From contig CAJNOL010000126.1 of assembly GCA_905250125.1 (NCBI GenBank), positions 62,001 through 126,000 of the forward strand: a stretch of DNA of 64,000 nucleotides, read 5' to 3'. The notes beneath the pieces are model-generated. The model saw only the letters and a list, made by a program, of their open reading frames with translations, made no database searches and was not told where the DNA came from. Made by a program: the position numbers and the translations under genes. Below are positions 11,903 through 24,160 of this stretch, in pieces. Source of the stretch: Rotaria sordida (Eukaryota > Rotifera > Eurotatoria > Philodinida > Philodinidae). Position 1 is the stretch's first letter; each line of letters opens with the position of its first letter.

Positions 11903-14900
11903 TCAGGCAAATAATTTTATAAAACAAGGATGACAATATGGTTTATTTTGATATTCTTTAAATGTACCATTTTGTAATTGTCGTGTACAATATGAACAAA
12001 TAAAATGTTCAACATGATATTTTCTACCCATCGCTGTTATACAACGACCACTAAAAAAAAATAATAGAAAATTTAAAAGAATATAAAAAACGCAAAGAAA
12101 AAAGAATATTTAAATACAAACCCAATTGGTTTTTGACAAGATGAACAAAGTGAACCACGTCGTTGATGATAATGTAATTCACATAGTGGTTGATGATCAT
12201 GTTCATAAAATGAACCAGTTAAAAATGGTTGAGAACATTCCTAAATTTATAATAATTTAACCTTTTGTTTTCGGTAAAAAAATTGAAATATTAATACATC
12301 TTTTTTTTTCAGACAAAAAGTTAGAAGAAATTTTTTTGAATAACATTCGATAGAAAGACGATAGACACCTTCAGGCGTCACTGTTTAGAAGAGTAATATC
12401 AAATCAGCTCGAATTTATTTAGTTCAGCAGGGACCATTAAGATAAGTTTTTGAAAACGATTTTCTAGAAAACTATCCGTTTGTATTTTGGTTTAACCTGT
12501 GATCATTCGATAGAACAAATTGTTCGTTTTTGATCTACGTAATTATTCTGTTCAAGAGTTATAAGAATTTTCTAGAAATCCCGATTTCGGTCTAATAATC
12601 TTAGACCAATCTAAAGAGGCCAAGACAAGGATAATGTTTGGATATGTAGCGGAGCCAGACCATTAATATTATCTAAAGTAACTTTAGCTAGAACATATTC
12701 CGAACTCTACAGATCACGTATAATATATATATATAACGGGCGCGGCAGAATAAATGGCCCTCTCAGTATTTTAACTAGAACATTTCTTCTTTTTCTCCTT
12801 TAGAGCTGATTGTTTTTCCAAAAGATACGCCTTTAAATTCTCTACAAAATCATAATCAAACTTATTTTTGTAGAAAGTGAAGAAAGAAAATTAAGCGAAA
12901 ATTATTCAACACATAAAAAATACCTAACTCTCCAAACTATTTGATGTTCCATAATGAATGGCTAGTATTTAGACGTTTGCATCTCTTTTTTTATCATCTA
13001 GCACGTCTATTTTGAAAGTAAAGTATACCATAAGATGCAGTATGAAAAGCTCTACAAGTTACATTAAAAATCTTATTTTATATATGCATTCTTTGTTTTC
13101 AAAATGGGCAAAATTCTGTACGACCAATTTTCGATGCTGCAAACAGGATCATTTGTTGGTCGCACAATATTTTGCTTATTTTAGAAACAAAAGGTGTACA
13201 TATATAAAATAAATTGTTCTTTGTAAATTGTAGAGCTTTTCGCGCTGCATTTTGTGGTATATTTTGTTTTCTTTTGTTAAAGCCTATTAAGTGATAAAAA
13301 GATGAGTTAAGAAAAAACGAATTCGTAGTGTAACAAAAAATGATCTTGTTTGGAGCGTCAAAAATTGGGCGCACAGAATTTTGTCCATTTTAAAAACAAA
13401 GAATGCCTATATAAAATAAGATTTTTAACGTAACTTGTAGAGATTTTCAAGCTGCATCTTATGGTACACTTTGCCTTTAAAATAAACATGCTGAATAATA
13501 AAAAAAGTGATACAAATATCAGCCATTCATTATGGAACATCCAATAGCTTAGAAAGTGGAGTCATTTTTATGTGCTATATTATCTCCTTTTAATAGTTTT
13601 CCCTTAAGTTTCTACAAAAATAAGTTTGATTATAATTTTGTAGAGAATTTAACGGCGCATCTTTTGGGAAAATAATCAGCTCTAAAGGACAAAAAGCAAA
13701 AAAATTATAATTAAAATACTGAGAGGGCCATTTATTTTGCCGCACCCGTTATATATACTCCAAGGCAAAAGTCTCCCTTTTCTCCGCATTCTTTTCATAT
13801 AGAACTCATTGGTCTCAAGTGAATGTCAGTTTAATTGAACAACACTACGGATGAGTTGGTTGACAGAATGTTTCACAACTATGTTGTCTGTCTGTTTTTT
13901 TTATCCGCTAACTGTTTTACTAGTTTGAATTATTAAACTCTCTTCGTCGTTGACCCGAATCTCTTCCGACAATCCGGTACAGTCGAATATACAAATACAG
14001 ATAAAGTACAAAAACTAATAAAATATTCAGAAAATATTTTAAGAAAAGAGATAACCCAGCTGTGAAGTATTCTATCAATCAACTCATTTATAGTATTGGT
14101 CGATTGTATTGAATGATGTACATTCTTCATTGAAGCACGTCGTAATCAACCGTACACTATACTAAAAGGATCCGATACGAAAGGAATGAAACTTTTATTT
14201 AACAACTAATTTTGTACAGAATTCAGTACTCTACAATAATATTAAGTTTAAACTATTCTAGGACATAAACTAAAGACTCCATCACAATCTAAATGTATAT
14301 TTAGAAATAGCAACAAAATGTATGCCAAATATCTTTCACTCTATAAATTAGATTATTGATATTTACTTGACAAACAAAACAATTTTTATGATAATGACCA
14401 CCAAGTGCTTGTATATATGTATCAACAATAACTTGTTTACAACCAAGACATTTTGGAACAAAATTATTCATATAACATTCTCTGAAAAGAAAAAGAAAAA
14501 TTTTTTGTTTTTTTTTCTTTTTGCATAAAATTCAACATACCGACAATAGGCATATCCATCTTTTTCATGATAACCATCTTCACCAACTCGTCGTTGACAT
14601 AATTCACATAGAAAATGTTCTGGATGCCAATTACGATTTAAAGCTGTAATCATTACCTTTAAAACACACAAAAATAATTTAATTAAAACAAAGAAATAAT
14701 TCGAATTTACATCGATTATTGGTTGATCACAACGAGCACATTTTGGTGCAAATAAACGTCGATAATCATGTTCACAATATGGTTTACCAGATTTTTCATA
14801 AAAATCTCTTCGACCAATTTCAATATTACATGCAGTACAACGTAAATGTTCTGGATGATATGAACGATCAAGTACTGTAATTATCTGTATGAATCCCCCC

Positions 14901-16872
14901 AAAAAAAAACAAAACAAACAATTACAATATATTTCATTATAAAATAATTAGTAATCGTAATTGAGCATGTAGAATATAGGAAAACAAACCGTATGAACCA
15001 TCACCAGATTAAATACCTACTTATTTCATTGCTAGAAATATATTTTCATAGATAAGAAATAGTCTTAAATTTAAAAATAAAAAACTAAAAAAAGAAAGAA
15101 ATGAATACCTGTCCAATAATTGGTTTTTGACAAGAATGACAAATAGGATATTGTTGTGATGAAGGTGGTAAATCTGATAGAACACGTACTGTTGATGTCT
15201 ATTAATTTCAAAAGAAGAAGAAATTTTTAAAGAAAAAAATAACAATTTTTGTTTTCTAAGAATATCAAACCTGTGATGGAAGTTTAAAATTACTTAATGA
15301 CTCCATGAGATCTTCTAATTCTTTAGTTACTGTTGATTTTTTAGATGAATATTTTGATGATGATGATAATGATCTATTAAAATAAAATTTTCATATAGAA
15401 AAAACAAAAAGAATTGAAAATTTTCGAATACTTTTTTCTTGAACTTGATCTATTTGTTTCAATTGAATCATTTAAAGAATCAATAGAATCATTAATTGAT
15501 TTAATATTTCTTGTTGATGAATCTTCTATATTAGGAGTTAATTTTGTGGATGTTGAACTTGATGCACGTGATGTTCGAGCTGACAAAAAAAAACAGGAAC
15601 ACAATAAATCAAGGTTATTCAAACACTTCACAAGAGAAGTCCTCCAAATGATCAATCGTTTTTTAAGTCAAGATTATATACATTATCTAGATTCAAATAA
15701 GTTATGAATACCTTGAAAATCGTTCGTGCTTATTACTGCGGAAATACTACACTTTTATGGTACTTTTTAAATGAATGTCATAATCGAGAAAAACTGATTT
15801 TCGAATTTTGCATAAGGAGAAAAATCTTAACGAGAGTAGTTTCAGATCTTTTGATTTACTTCTATCTTGGAATAAGAACATGAAATCTACCGGTTTATAT
15901 CTTAAGATAGGAACAGCGACAAAACTTGAAAATATTTTTGTTAAGACTTGTCCCTATGCAAAATTCGAAAATCAATTTTTCTGAATCACGACATTCGCTT
16001 AAAATCTACCGTAAAAGTGTAGTATTTTCAGAGCAACAAGCTAAAAGCACGAACTTTTTTCCATGTATTTATAGCTCATTTGGGTATATATAATGCACAT
16101 AGTCTCAACTCAAAACAGAGAACGTCACAGGACACGTACCCTGCAGATAATCTATTCTGTTCTATACATCACAGATGGACTCGGTTCATTTTTCTTTTGG
16201 AACAGAACCGATCCTAACTCTTCTTTTTCCATTTCATTTTAGTTAGAAAGCATATGATAAGATTTATTAACATGATTATTGAATTAATAGAGGATCTATC
16301 TAACATCGTACATCATATACAAACAAGTTGGATATCCTTGTCAAAAAAGCAACGACAAGATCGTCTTGCACGCCAGACAAAGAAAATCGTTCTGTGACGC
16401 AAAAGCGATTTATTAGTTGTTGAACTTTCCTCGTTAGATATAAAATCTTTTAAATTTACTTTGTGTTTCGTTTCTCATTGTTTCTTTTGCTTTACTAAGT
16501 GTTTCAAGAAGTTGATTAAGTTCATTAAGACTTTTTGGTGCTGGTTCCTAAAGAAATATAATTTTAAATTACTTTTTTTAAAAACTTTTTTTTTTTTTTG
16601 AAAAAAGAAAAACAAACTGGATCAGTAATTGAATCTGGTCGAATTAAATTAAGTGTTCGAGTTCGATGTGTTGGAAGATTTCGATTAAGAATCATTGGTT
16701 CAAGACGAGTTTCATTTTCATTATTTTCATATGCATTTCGAGCACGTCGACTAACAGTCTGAAGGTCAGCTAGAAGTTGATCTAAATTCAAAACAAGAAA
16801 AAGAAAATTAAAAATAGAAGTCTAGATATTTCAATTTAAAAATAAATGAATAAACATACCAAGATCTTCCAT
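11903..16872 (-). CDS. pxn: Paxillin, LD-motif and four-LIM adaptor
   Basis: A scaffold of integrin adhesions that binds FAK, vinculin and parvin through LD motifs and targets adhesions through LIM domains. Eleven exons: 16872-16860 (13 nt), 16781-16618, 16547-16460, 15579-15432, 15373-15271, 15198-15109, 14884-14711, 14656-14541, 14481-14367, 12240-12122 and 12050-11903, in frame to 425 aa. LD1 is [12 protein letters not shown] at residues 1-12, LD2-like [11 protein letters not shown] at 66-76, and LD4 [12 protein letters not shown] at 156-167; LD3 and LD5 are not clear. Four LIM domains start near C192, C251, the CLGC of exon 9 and the CSSC at the end of exon 10, ending in FIKLFA. It is shorter than vertebrate paxillin because the LD linkers are short. 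Two introns are swollen by foldback repeats. Leupaxin/Hic-5 are vertebrate paralogues, so paxillin is the right name here. Confidence 0.95.
12731..13757. repeat. Long palindromic (foldback) element in paxillin intron 9
   Basis: About 1.03 kb with near-full-length inverted arms. The outer ends read TATAACGGGCGCGGCAGAAT at 12733 and, reverse-complemented, TATAACGGGTGCGGCAAAAT at 13753. They continue matching through AAATGGCCCTCTCAGTATTTT, TTAGAGCTGATTG, TAATGAATGGCT and GGGCRAAATTCTG nearly to the centre. No transposase-like coding is present, so it is a non-autonomous DNA-transposon-like or foldback element. It lies in an AT-repeat target (TATATATA). Confidence 0.85.
15722..16053. repeat. Palindromic foldback element in paxillin intron 3
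   Basis: About 330 bp with inverted arms. Left arm: GTTCGTGCTT, AAATACTACACTTTTAYGGTA and TTGATTTTCGAATTTTGCATA; the right arm is the reverse complement with scattered mismatches. The flank just right (16058-16100, GTATTTATAGCTCATTTGGG) resembles 50598-50635, beside another foldback in the ABCA gene, so the two may be relatives. Confidence 0.75.
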
Positions 16873-17168
16873 GCTTTAAGTTAAAATGACTAAGCAACAT
16901 AAAATGATTAAAGCAAAAGAAAAATAATAAACACAAGGTAACTAATGATATTCAATTGGTTAATTTTATTGAATTATTTATATTAATATAATATTTAAAA
17001 CTATATGAAGAATTTTCAAAATTTTAAATTTTTTTTTATTTAAAAGATGTTTTCATATATTCTACAAAAAAAAGACAAACAGATGTCATTAGTAGTGTAA
17101 AACAAACGCAAAATACTTATGATAAGCAAGAACGAACATACCATAAATTAGACTATTAGAAAAAAAAA
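16873..17168. promoter_or_regulatory. Shared divergent promoter region, paxillin / rabenosyn-5
   Basis: Only 296 bp separate the two start codons, which point away from each other, so promoters and 5' UTRs of both genes must lie here. The sequence is AT-rich; no specific motif can be assigned with confidence. Confidence 0.5.
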
Positions 17169-20100
17169 ATGCTACCATCTGTGGGTGATGTACGTGAAGG
17201 ATTTATATGTCCACAATGTCATCACGATATGTCAACAATGGAAATGTTACAATTGCATTTTCAAGATGTTCATATGAAACAATCATCATCAGCTGTAAAA
17301 GGTATTTAATTAAATTAATTTTAATTTCATGTCGATTTTCTTTTGATTTTTTGTTTTCTTTATTTAGGTTTATTTTCATTAGCAAAACAGAAAATAAAAA
17401 GTGTACAAGATAATTTTACAACAGTTCCAAATGAACAATCGAATGTTTATACGCAATTTTTTTCTTTTGATCAAAATGATTCATCATTAAAACAACAACA
17501 AATTGGATATATTCGTTCATATAATGATAAATTTAAAAAACTACGAAAAATTGAACATGATCAAATATCAATTGAAACAACACGTCTTTTACTTCGACTT
17601 GAAAAGTTAATCAGTAATGATGAAGATGTACCAAAAAATGCTAAAACAAAAGAACGTCGAAGTAAAAAAAAATTTCAAAGAAAAATATTTTATTATTATT
17701 GAATCTTATAAATTTTTCTTTTTCTTTTTTTTTAATAGAATATGAACAAGAAATTGTTGAATGGATTGATGATTCAAAAGTTTCATTATGTCCATCTTGT
17801 GCTAAACCATTTAGTTTATCTAGACGAAAACATCATTGTCGTCTTGATGGTTTTGTAATTTGTGATCAATGTTCACAATTTCTTCTATTTTCAAAAGCTC
17901 GTAAGATAAACTTATTCAAATCAAATAAAAAGAACCCTATTGGAATACGTCTTATAATACTATGAAAAGAAAAGTTTAGAATTTTGAATTATTCTCAATA
18001 ATCCTTCATTTAACTATCGAGATGAAAATGTAATTCTTTATTTGATAGATTAACTATTGATTTTAATATAACAGATTATAGATAGTTAGATAGTGAGCAA
18101 GATGGTCCGGGATTGAAACGATCATTTTTTCATTGAAAATGATATCTTTTCTTTGTGGCAAATGTCATATTCTCATGACTCATGTGTTGTAAAAGTTTAT
18201 GCGTGAACTATCGAATAAGGATTACTTCAATATTTACTGTTACAATATTTATTAGTAAAATGGATCCTTGCTTTTTTTTCATAAACAACAGAGTTGTCGA
18301 ATACATAAACGTGCAGAATAGACGACGTATCAGTGAATTAAAAAAAATAATGAATCTACACGAGAGAGGATATTAGAGGTCGTTCAAGATGTCTCAAGCG
18401 TATTGACACTGCTAGAGAATGATATCGCATACCGAGACTAAAAATGATTAGTACCACTCATCACTACGGGTAGCCCATATAGAATCGACGTCTCAGTAGC
18501 CTTTTAACATAATGGGACAATTGTTGATTTTTCGTTTGATTCTCTGCAAATTTGCATTTTTTAATTAAATGAAACAGCATAGCTCATTTGTTTAGATCCA
18601 ATGAAATGAATAGATTTAGAATATGTCATTTTCAAAATTATTTTTTTTTATCAAGATTTTTGCATTATTTATGTTTAAGTGAAAAATGCAAATTTGTAAA
18701 GAATCGAATGAGAAATCTATTTAAAAAATCATTTTTTTAAGGCTGCTGAGAAATATACAAGAAATAAATCCGACAATTTTACAGCACGAACCGCATCAAT
18801 GATGAAATTTCCACTAAGATTGAACTCCAAAAAATTTCCTCTTAAAATTGATTTTCTAGAGATTTTGAAGAAGGATTTGCATCGTTTAGAATTGATTTTG
18901 CTCATATCTAAGAAACTATTTAAGATTTTCTTGTGAATTTTAGGATATTTAATTGATCCAAATTCATCAACATTGAATAAAATGACGGCAAATGGTTCAT
19001 CACTTCAAGGTTCGAATAGTTTAACTTCAACAGTAACCACTGATGATTCAAATTTAAATAATAAGGATAAAGTCAATAGTGAAAATTATCTTCGTATTTG
19101 TTTATCATGTCAAAAAGTATTACAAAGACGTTATGATCAAATATGTTTTAAAAATGCCCAACGAGATGAAGTTTTTCTTTATTATGAAGTAAATTATTTC
19201 ATCATTTAATGATTTTCTTTTATTTTTCTTTCTATTAGAAAATTGCTGAAGCACAAAAAGAACTTGCTAATATTCATCCAACATATTCGACAATTATTGA
19301 ATCTCTATTGTAAGAGGTTTTTGTTTTGTAAAGTTCACATATTTTCGAAGAAAATAGTGGACGAAAGTTTAAATCGAGGTTTTTGCAGCTCCTCCCCGAG
19401 ACTCTAGCAACGGAAAAAGGTACATCACTAATGTCAGTGCTTATATTGTTTAATGGATTCCAGGTGAATGATTCCAATGAACGGATTTATGGATTTATGG
19501 CGGTAACCCGCAGAAAAGACGTCATTTTTTACTGGGAAATGGTTGGAAGCAGGAATCCGTTGATCGTATCCAGTTGCCGACTCTCAGGAATTAAATAAAT
19601 CCAATTACTGGATTCCTGCTTCCAAGTTCCTACCATTTTCCAGTCGTATCTCATTCACTTGGGATCAAATATGTTAGTAGAATAGTAATTCTAAATACAA
19701 ACATTTTTGAAATAATAAAAGTCGGCTACAAGTTTTGTAGTAATTTTTCACCTCAGAATGGGATATATGTGAATGTGTAGAGGAAGTCTTTCTTTACAAA
19801 TCTACATATATCCAGTTCTGGGATCAAAACCTTATAGTCATCTTTCGGAGCACGCGGATCAACTATACCATAAATTAATAATAGTTAGAGTTTGTGAGTT
19901 CTACAATTTAGCTTCTTATAAGGTAACACTAACAAGTTTTTTAAATATTTCAAAAAAAGGAAGTGACAACTCTTAAACTTCATTTTATAGAAGTGGTGAT
20001 ACAAAATATCAAATAATTGATGGTCAACGATTATATCGTCAATTAACATCTTGTTATGAAAAGATTGATTCTACATCGTATGTTGAAAAGAAGAATAATC

Positions 20101-20650
20101 TTTTAATATTCTTGTTTTTTTTTTGAATCTAATTATTAGAAAACATATTATGAAACTAGCTGATTCATGTTCAAATATCGATGAAGATGATACACAATCA
20201 CAATTTCGTTATTCAGCTCTTTGTCGAAATATACGAATGTATGCTGTACATCTATTACAAAATTATGCTATATCAACAAGACGTGTACCAAGTGAAGATG
20301 ATGTACAACGTGCACGTGATGAACGTAAACGATTAGTTGAAGAACGAAATGAATTAGAACGTGCAGCTAAAGCTGAATTAGTTTCAAAAATATCATCAAC
20401 AGATTCTCCAACAACATCAAAAAAAGATGTTTCAGGTTGGAGACCAACAATTGATCGTAATTTATTAGTACAAGCACAAGAACTTAATCCACTTGTTCAA
20501 CAAGTTTATCAAGTAACAGAATATATTCGACAAGCTCAGATAGCTGGACGTTATGATGAAGTTGAATCATTAAAATTAAATTTAAAAGAACTTGAACAAG
20601 CCTTGAAAAATATGCCACAACAAGAAAATGCATCAACATTTGATTCATAG
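17169..20650 (+). CDS. rbsn: Rabenosyn-5 (ZFYVE20-like) early-endosome FYVE protein
   Basis: A Rab4/Rab5 effector that binds PI3P and Vps45 in endosome fusion and recycling. Seven exons: 17169-17301, 17368-17661, 17739-17900, 18944-19188, 19239-19309, 19991-20077 and 20140-20650, in frame to 500 aa. An N-terminal C2H2 finger (C14, C17, H30, H35) follows the REGFICPQC motif typical of rabenosyn. A FYVE domain (about 150-250) has CPSC, RRKHHCRLDG and ICDQC, then CLSC after an insert of about 40 residues encoded across a 1-kb intron. The normal RLCG Cys is Asp179 here. The C-terminal helix pair NPLVQQVYQVTEYIRQAQIA...GRYDEVESLKLNLKEL matches the Rab5-binding domain. The protein lacks the long NPF-rich middle of vertebrate rabenosyn, so EHD binding is doubtful. 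Introns 3 and 5 hold palindromic repeats. Confidence 0.92.
18490..18757. repeat. Palindromic repeat in rabenosyn intron 3
   Basis: About 270 bp. The left arm contains CTCAGTAGCCTTTT, TTTGATTCTCTGCAAATTTG and CATTTTT; the right arm is its reverse complement (CTCAGCAGCCTT, TTCGATTCTTTACAAATTTG, CATTTTTCA). No coding capacity. Confidence 0.7.
19450..19665. repeat. Palindromic repeat in rabenosyn intron 5
   Basis: Inverted arms: GATTCCAGGTGAATGA with its partner at the right end (reverse complement GATCCCAAGTGAATGA), and TTGGAAGCAGGAATCC with GGATTCCTGCTTCCAA. The loop is about 50 nt. MITE-like, non-coding. Confidence 0.7.
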
Positions 20651-20841
20651 TAATTTTGTTTTTCATTTAATAAGCATGATTTTGGAATTTTTTTTTCTTT
20701 TTTTTTTTTTTTATCTTTTTTTTTTATTTACAGTGCAATAGAATGTGAATAAATATTTCAATAATTTATTAAAATTACCAAAATAAGTCAGGTTTTTTTT
20801 TTCATTTGAAGAAAAAAAAAAGAAATGAATAGAATCATATT

Positions 20842-20912
20842 TGCACTGACCGGGAATCGAACCCGGGTCACCCGCGTGGGAGGCGAGCATTCTACCATTG
20901 AACCATCAGTGC
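20842..20912 (-). tRNA. tRNA-Gly (anticodon CCC)
   Basis: 71 nt on the minus strand. Acceptor GCACTGA pairs with TCAGTGC plus A, the D arm is TGGTTCAATGG, the anticodon loop is CT-CCC-AC, and the T loop is the normal TTCGATT. It is 192 bp downstream of the rabenosyn stop. A run of A on the + strand just left of it is the T-rich Pol III terminator. It differs from the GCC copies in the T loop and acceptor, so it is an independent glycine isoacceptor. Confidence 0.93.
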
Positions 20913-21433
20913 GCAGCTAACTTTTCTAGAAATATCAAAATCTAGATCATCAATTAAAAACTTAATTTTTAAGATCTCAATAAAATTTTCGATCATTCAA
21001 ATACTTCAATAAATGAGATATAATTTATGTTGTCAGTGTACGAAAGCGCTTTTGGCATAAAATAAACTAGTGTAAGAAATGAAAAGTGATCTCCGAGTGT
21101 TAAATTAATACGTACAAAATTATTATCTAAACTAACTGATGGAAATCCATGATGTTTATATCCATAATTGTTGATCTTGATTGTCTAGAATTATTGTATG
21201 AAGTTTGTTTTGTGTTGAGTAAAGCGTAAAACCTATATTTTTTGTTTTTATGTTAGAATATTATGAAAACAAATCAATTGAATGAATGTAATTAGTAATG
21301 TATTTTAGTATGATTCGATTTATAAGTTTAGTAGCAGAATTTATTATCGATCAATTTTTTTGAACAAACACTTGACGAATCCGATTTTAAATATGATTTG
21401 GTTAATAGTAGGTAACAAGGGATTATTAGGCAT
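20913..21433. other. Non-coding spacer between tRNA genes
   Basis: About 520 bp of AT-rich sequence between the CCC and GCC tRNA genes. No exon-like segment found. Confidence 0.5.
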
Positions 21434-21504
21434 GCACTGGTGGTTCAGTGGTAGAATGCTCGCCTGCCACGCGGGCGACCCGGGTCCGATTCCCGGCTAG
21501 TGCA
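21434..21504 (+). tRNA. tRNA-Gly (anticodon GCC), cluster copy 1
   Basis: 71 nt, identical to the copies at 23017 and 26150. Relative to the 1905 copy the 3' acceptor strand is CTAGTGC, giving one G-U pair. T loop TCCGATT (C55). Followed by CTC and a long T run. The 3' flank (TCATCAAAAATTCAGATTGA) recurs after other cluster copies. Confidence 0.9.
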
Positions 21505-22104
21505 CTCTTTTTTTTCCTCATCAAAAATTCAGATTGAAAAACTTTGCACATTGTATCTTTATTAAATTTTTTCATGCTTTGTTATTGACACAACTTTGTT
21601 TTTTGTTTAATAAACTGAATGAATGTATGTTATATTATCTCATTTTTAGTTCAATGAGAATATTTGAATAAGCAAAACAGTAGAGGTTTCTCTATTTCTG
21701 CTTTTCGAACAGTGTCATGACTTCAAATGATATTAATCTATGAAATAAATTAAATTATGAGATTAAATCAAATGAAAATATGCAGTGTTTGGAACAAAGT
21801 TTTATTGTGTTGAACATTTTTAATCGAGAATTTATAATCCAATCACCTTAACAGCACATGTGGAATGAAAAAGAAAACAAAGAAACTTCTTGTACTAACA
21901 TAAATCTAAAGGTCATAATATATATCAATAACATTATGTAATCAATGAATAGCATCTATTAATAACAATACAAAATAAAATACATAATTAAATCATTAAG
22001 ATTATGATAATATCCAAATATATATAACTAAATATTACAAGCACTCAAGTCGAGGGCGTTAGTAAAGATTTAGAACCCCCAGCGCCTTTTCTGTACTAGA
22101 AGTG
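21505..22104. other. Non-coding, tRNA 3' flank repeat then unique AT-rich DNA
   Basis: The first roughly 110 nt are the 3' part of the duplicated tRNA unit (compare 25651-25750). The rest is AT-rich with no supported exon. Confidence 0.5.
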
Positions 22105-22616
22105 CTATGGTGCTGATACATATTTGGACTTAGACAGGAAATTAAGGTTATAGCTATGAGTGAAAGTCATATTATTTCAAATGGGTTTTTTCAATCAAGA
22201 CGAGAATATCTGTTGAAAATAACGATTTCTTTTTTTACCACTTGACTAAAAGTCTCCGAAGCCGAAGAATCCAAATTTTGAACCTGTTTTTCAAAATTCT
22301 TCAATTCGGTTTTTATGGTCAGTGAAAGCCTATTACATGCGGTTCACTCATCTTTCATAACGTTTAGCTATTTGTTTAGAATAGGCTTCCCCCTGACCAG
22401 AAAAATCGAACTCCAGAATTTTGAAAAACTGATTAAACGTTCGAATTCCTCAATCGCGGAAGCCTTTACTCAATTTTCATTAAAACAAATCGCTAGTTTG
22501 GAAACTAAACTTGTCTTGATTGTAAAAATCGGATTGAAATAGTATGTTTCTCACTCATAGCGATCACCTTAATTTCCAGTATAATTTCAAATATATATGA
22601 GTGTCACAGCAACTTG
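22105..22616. repeat. Palindromic foldback element between tRNA genes
   Basis: About 510 bp. The left arm reads ATACATATTTGG, GGAAATTAAGGTTATAGC, TATGAGTGAAAGTCATA and TTATTTCAA; the right arm is the reverse complement (GGAAATTAAGGTGATCGC, TATGAGTGAGAAACATA, CTATTTCAA). The short open frame inside (22315-22542) is not convincing as a gene. Confidence 0.7.
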
Positions 22617-23016
22617 TATGGAAATTTGGTGCTCAGGTGCTGCACATACTTCCTTCACTCAAGCTCTATGTTCTGCTATATTATAACAATAGTATGTTAA
22701 TACAAGAAGGTTTTTTTCTTGATATTTTTTTTTTTATTTCACATATGATGTTAAGATGATCAGGAGGAAAATAGCTGAATTAGGCCAAAAATCCTCGATT
22801 ATAAATTTTCAAAGCAACAAAACTTTGTTCAAGATACTCCCTATTTTCATTTGATATATATAAACCTATATCATCTTTGTAGGATAGAATCATTCAATAC
22901 AGGTGGGTTGATAAATATGCACCCCATGATTAAGTCTTTTCTTCTTTGGCCTTATTTTGATAAGTCTACTCTTATCATGTAGCACTGTAGATGCAATTTC
23001 AACAAGTCAGCAACAT

Positions 23017-23087
23017 GCACTGGTGGTTCAGTGGTAGAATGCTCGCCTGCCACGCGGGCGACCCGGGTCCGATTCCCGGCTAGTGCA
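23017..23087 (+). tRNA. tRNA-Gly (anticodon GCC), cluster copy 2
   Basis: Identical 71-nt sequence to the copies at 21434 and 26150, T loop TCCGATT. The 5' flank of about 130 nt is homologous to the flanks of the copies at 25579 and 26150. It is followed at 23160 by a 10-N gap. Confidence 0.9.
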
Positions 23088-23159
23088 TTTGTTTTTTTTC
23101 TACTATTTATCCAATCCTGCATACTAATCGATCGTATTATTGGCTGATCGCAAGGTGAG

Positions 23160-23169
23160 NNNNNNNNNN
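23160..23169. other. Assembly gap (10 N)
   Basis: A run of ten N. The sequence immediately after the gap (T-run, then TGATCAAAAATGCAGATTGA) matches the 3' flank of tRNA copies 21434 and 25579, so a further tRNA-Gly unit may have been lost or collapsed here. Confidence 0.95.
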
Positions 23170-23206
23170 TTTTTTTTCTGATCAAAAATGCAGATTGAAA
23201 AGGTTA

Positions 23207-23888
23207 GTAAAGTTAGTACCGGATTCGACTACTTCTTGTCCAGATTCGCCTCATTACCTGTGTTGAGTCTCTAGGCGATTGTGTTAAGTGCAGAATTTTA
23301 TTCTCTATCGAATGGTACTAGTTTCGCAGGGGATTATCGAGCAAAAAATGCCACTCTTACCCAAAATACTGAATTTTACCCTGTGTAACAGAAACACTTT
23401 CTGTATTTCTTGTCCGGATTCATTTTAGTAGCTGTGTTAACTCTCTAATCAAGTGTGTTAGATGCAGAATTCTATTCCCTATCGAACGGTACCGTTTTCA
23501 CAGAGGATCACCAAGCAAAAATTTCTAACAAAATCGGGTCTTGGACCTCGGTATTCGAGATGTAATCCTCGCTTTTTGCCCGATAATGCCCTCTAAGAAT
23601 GATCCCATTCGATAGAGAATAAAAATCTGCATCTAATATACTTGGTTAGAAAGTTAACACAGTTACTAAAGCGAATCCAGATAAGAAATACAGAATCTGT
23701 GTTCCTAGTACACAGGGAAAAATTCAGTATTTTGGGTAAAAGTGGCATTTTTTGCTTGATGATCGCCTTCGAGACTAGTACTATTCGATAGAGAATAAAA
23801 TTTTGCACTTAACACAATCGCCTAGAGACTCAACATAGGTAAGGAGACGAATCTGGACAAGCAATAGTCGAATCGGGTGCTAACATTA
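23207..23888. repeat. Long near-perfect palindromic element
   Basis: About 680 bp with inverted arms of more than 300 bp each. GGATTCGACTAC, CTTGTCCAGATTCG, TTGAGTCTCTAGGCGATTGT, GTTAAGTGCA and TTCTCTATCGAATGGTACTAG in the left arm recur reverse-complemented from 23888 inward. The centre is near 23560. Also internally repetitive: the TCTCTAxxxGTGTTAxxTGCAGAATT motif appears twice per arm. No coding; a foldback or hairpin MITE. Confidence 0.88.
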
Positions 23889-23919
23889 TTTACGTTGATT
23901 TAAGTTGTTTTTCTTTACG

Positions 23920-24010
23920 CTAATACTTAACATGTTTACGTAAAAATAAATTTGGATTTATTTGATCACCAGCTACATTCTGACGATCGCAATGTGGACA
24001 TCTATAATCT
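23920..24010 (-). pseudogene. Zinc-finger-like exon fragment (weak RBBP6-RING resemblance)
   Basis: A short minus-strand frame ending in TAG at 23920 reads DYRCPHCDRQNVAGDQ-INPNLFLRKHVKY. The CPxC and PNxFLR pattern resembles the second half of the DWNN/RBBP6-type RING region, but no other exon of such a gene is visible, so this is probably a remnant or an isolated last exon. Low confidence. Confidence 0.3.
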
Positions 24011-24160
24011 TTATTTTGTACATATGATATATAGAAGATAGTAAATGTGTAACAAATTTTTTTCGTTCGTTCTGCGTTATAGCCATTAAACTATGTATAG
24101 GAAAGAAAAACTGATGATCGGTCATCTTCGTGTTTATTACAAAATTATCATCTTAAAGAA

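Noticed and set aside
23207-23888. Repeated motifs considered as a CRISPR array
   Set aside because: They form one inverted palindrome, not regularly spaced direct repeats, and the genome is eukaryotic.
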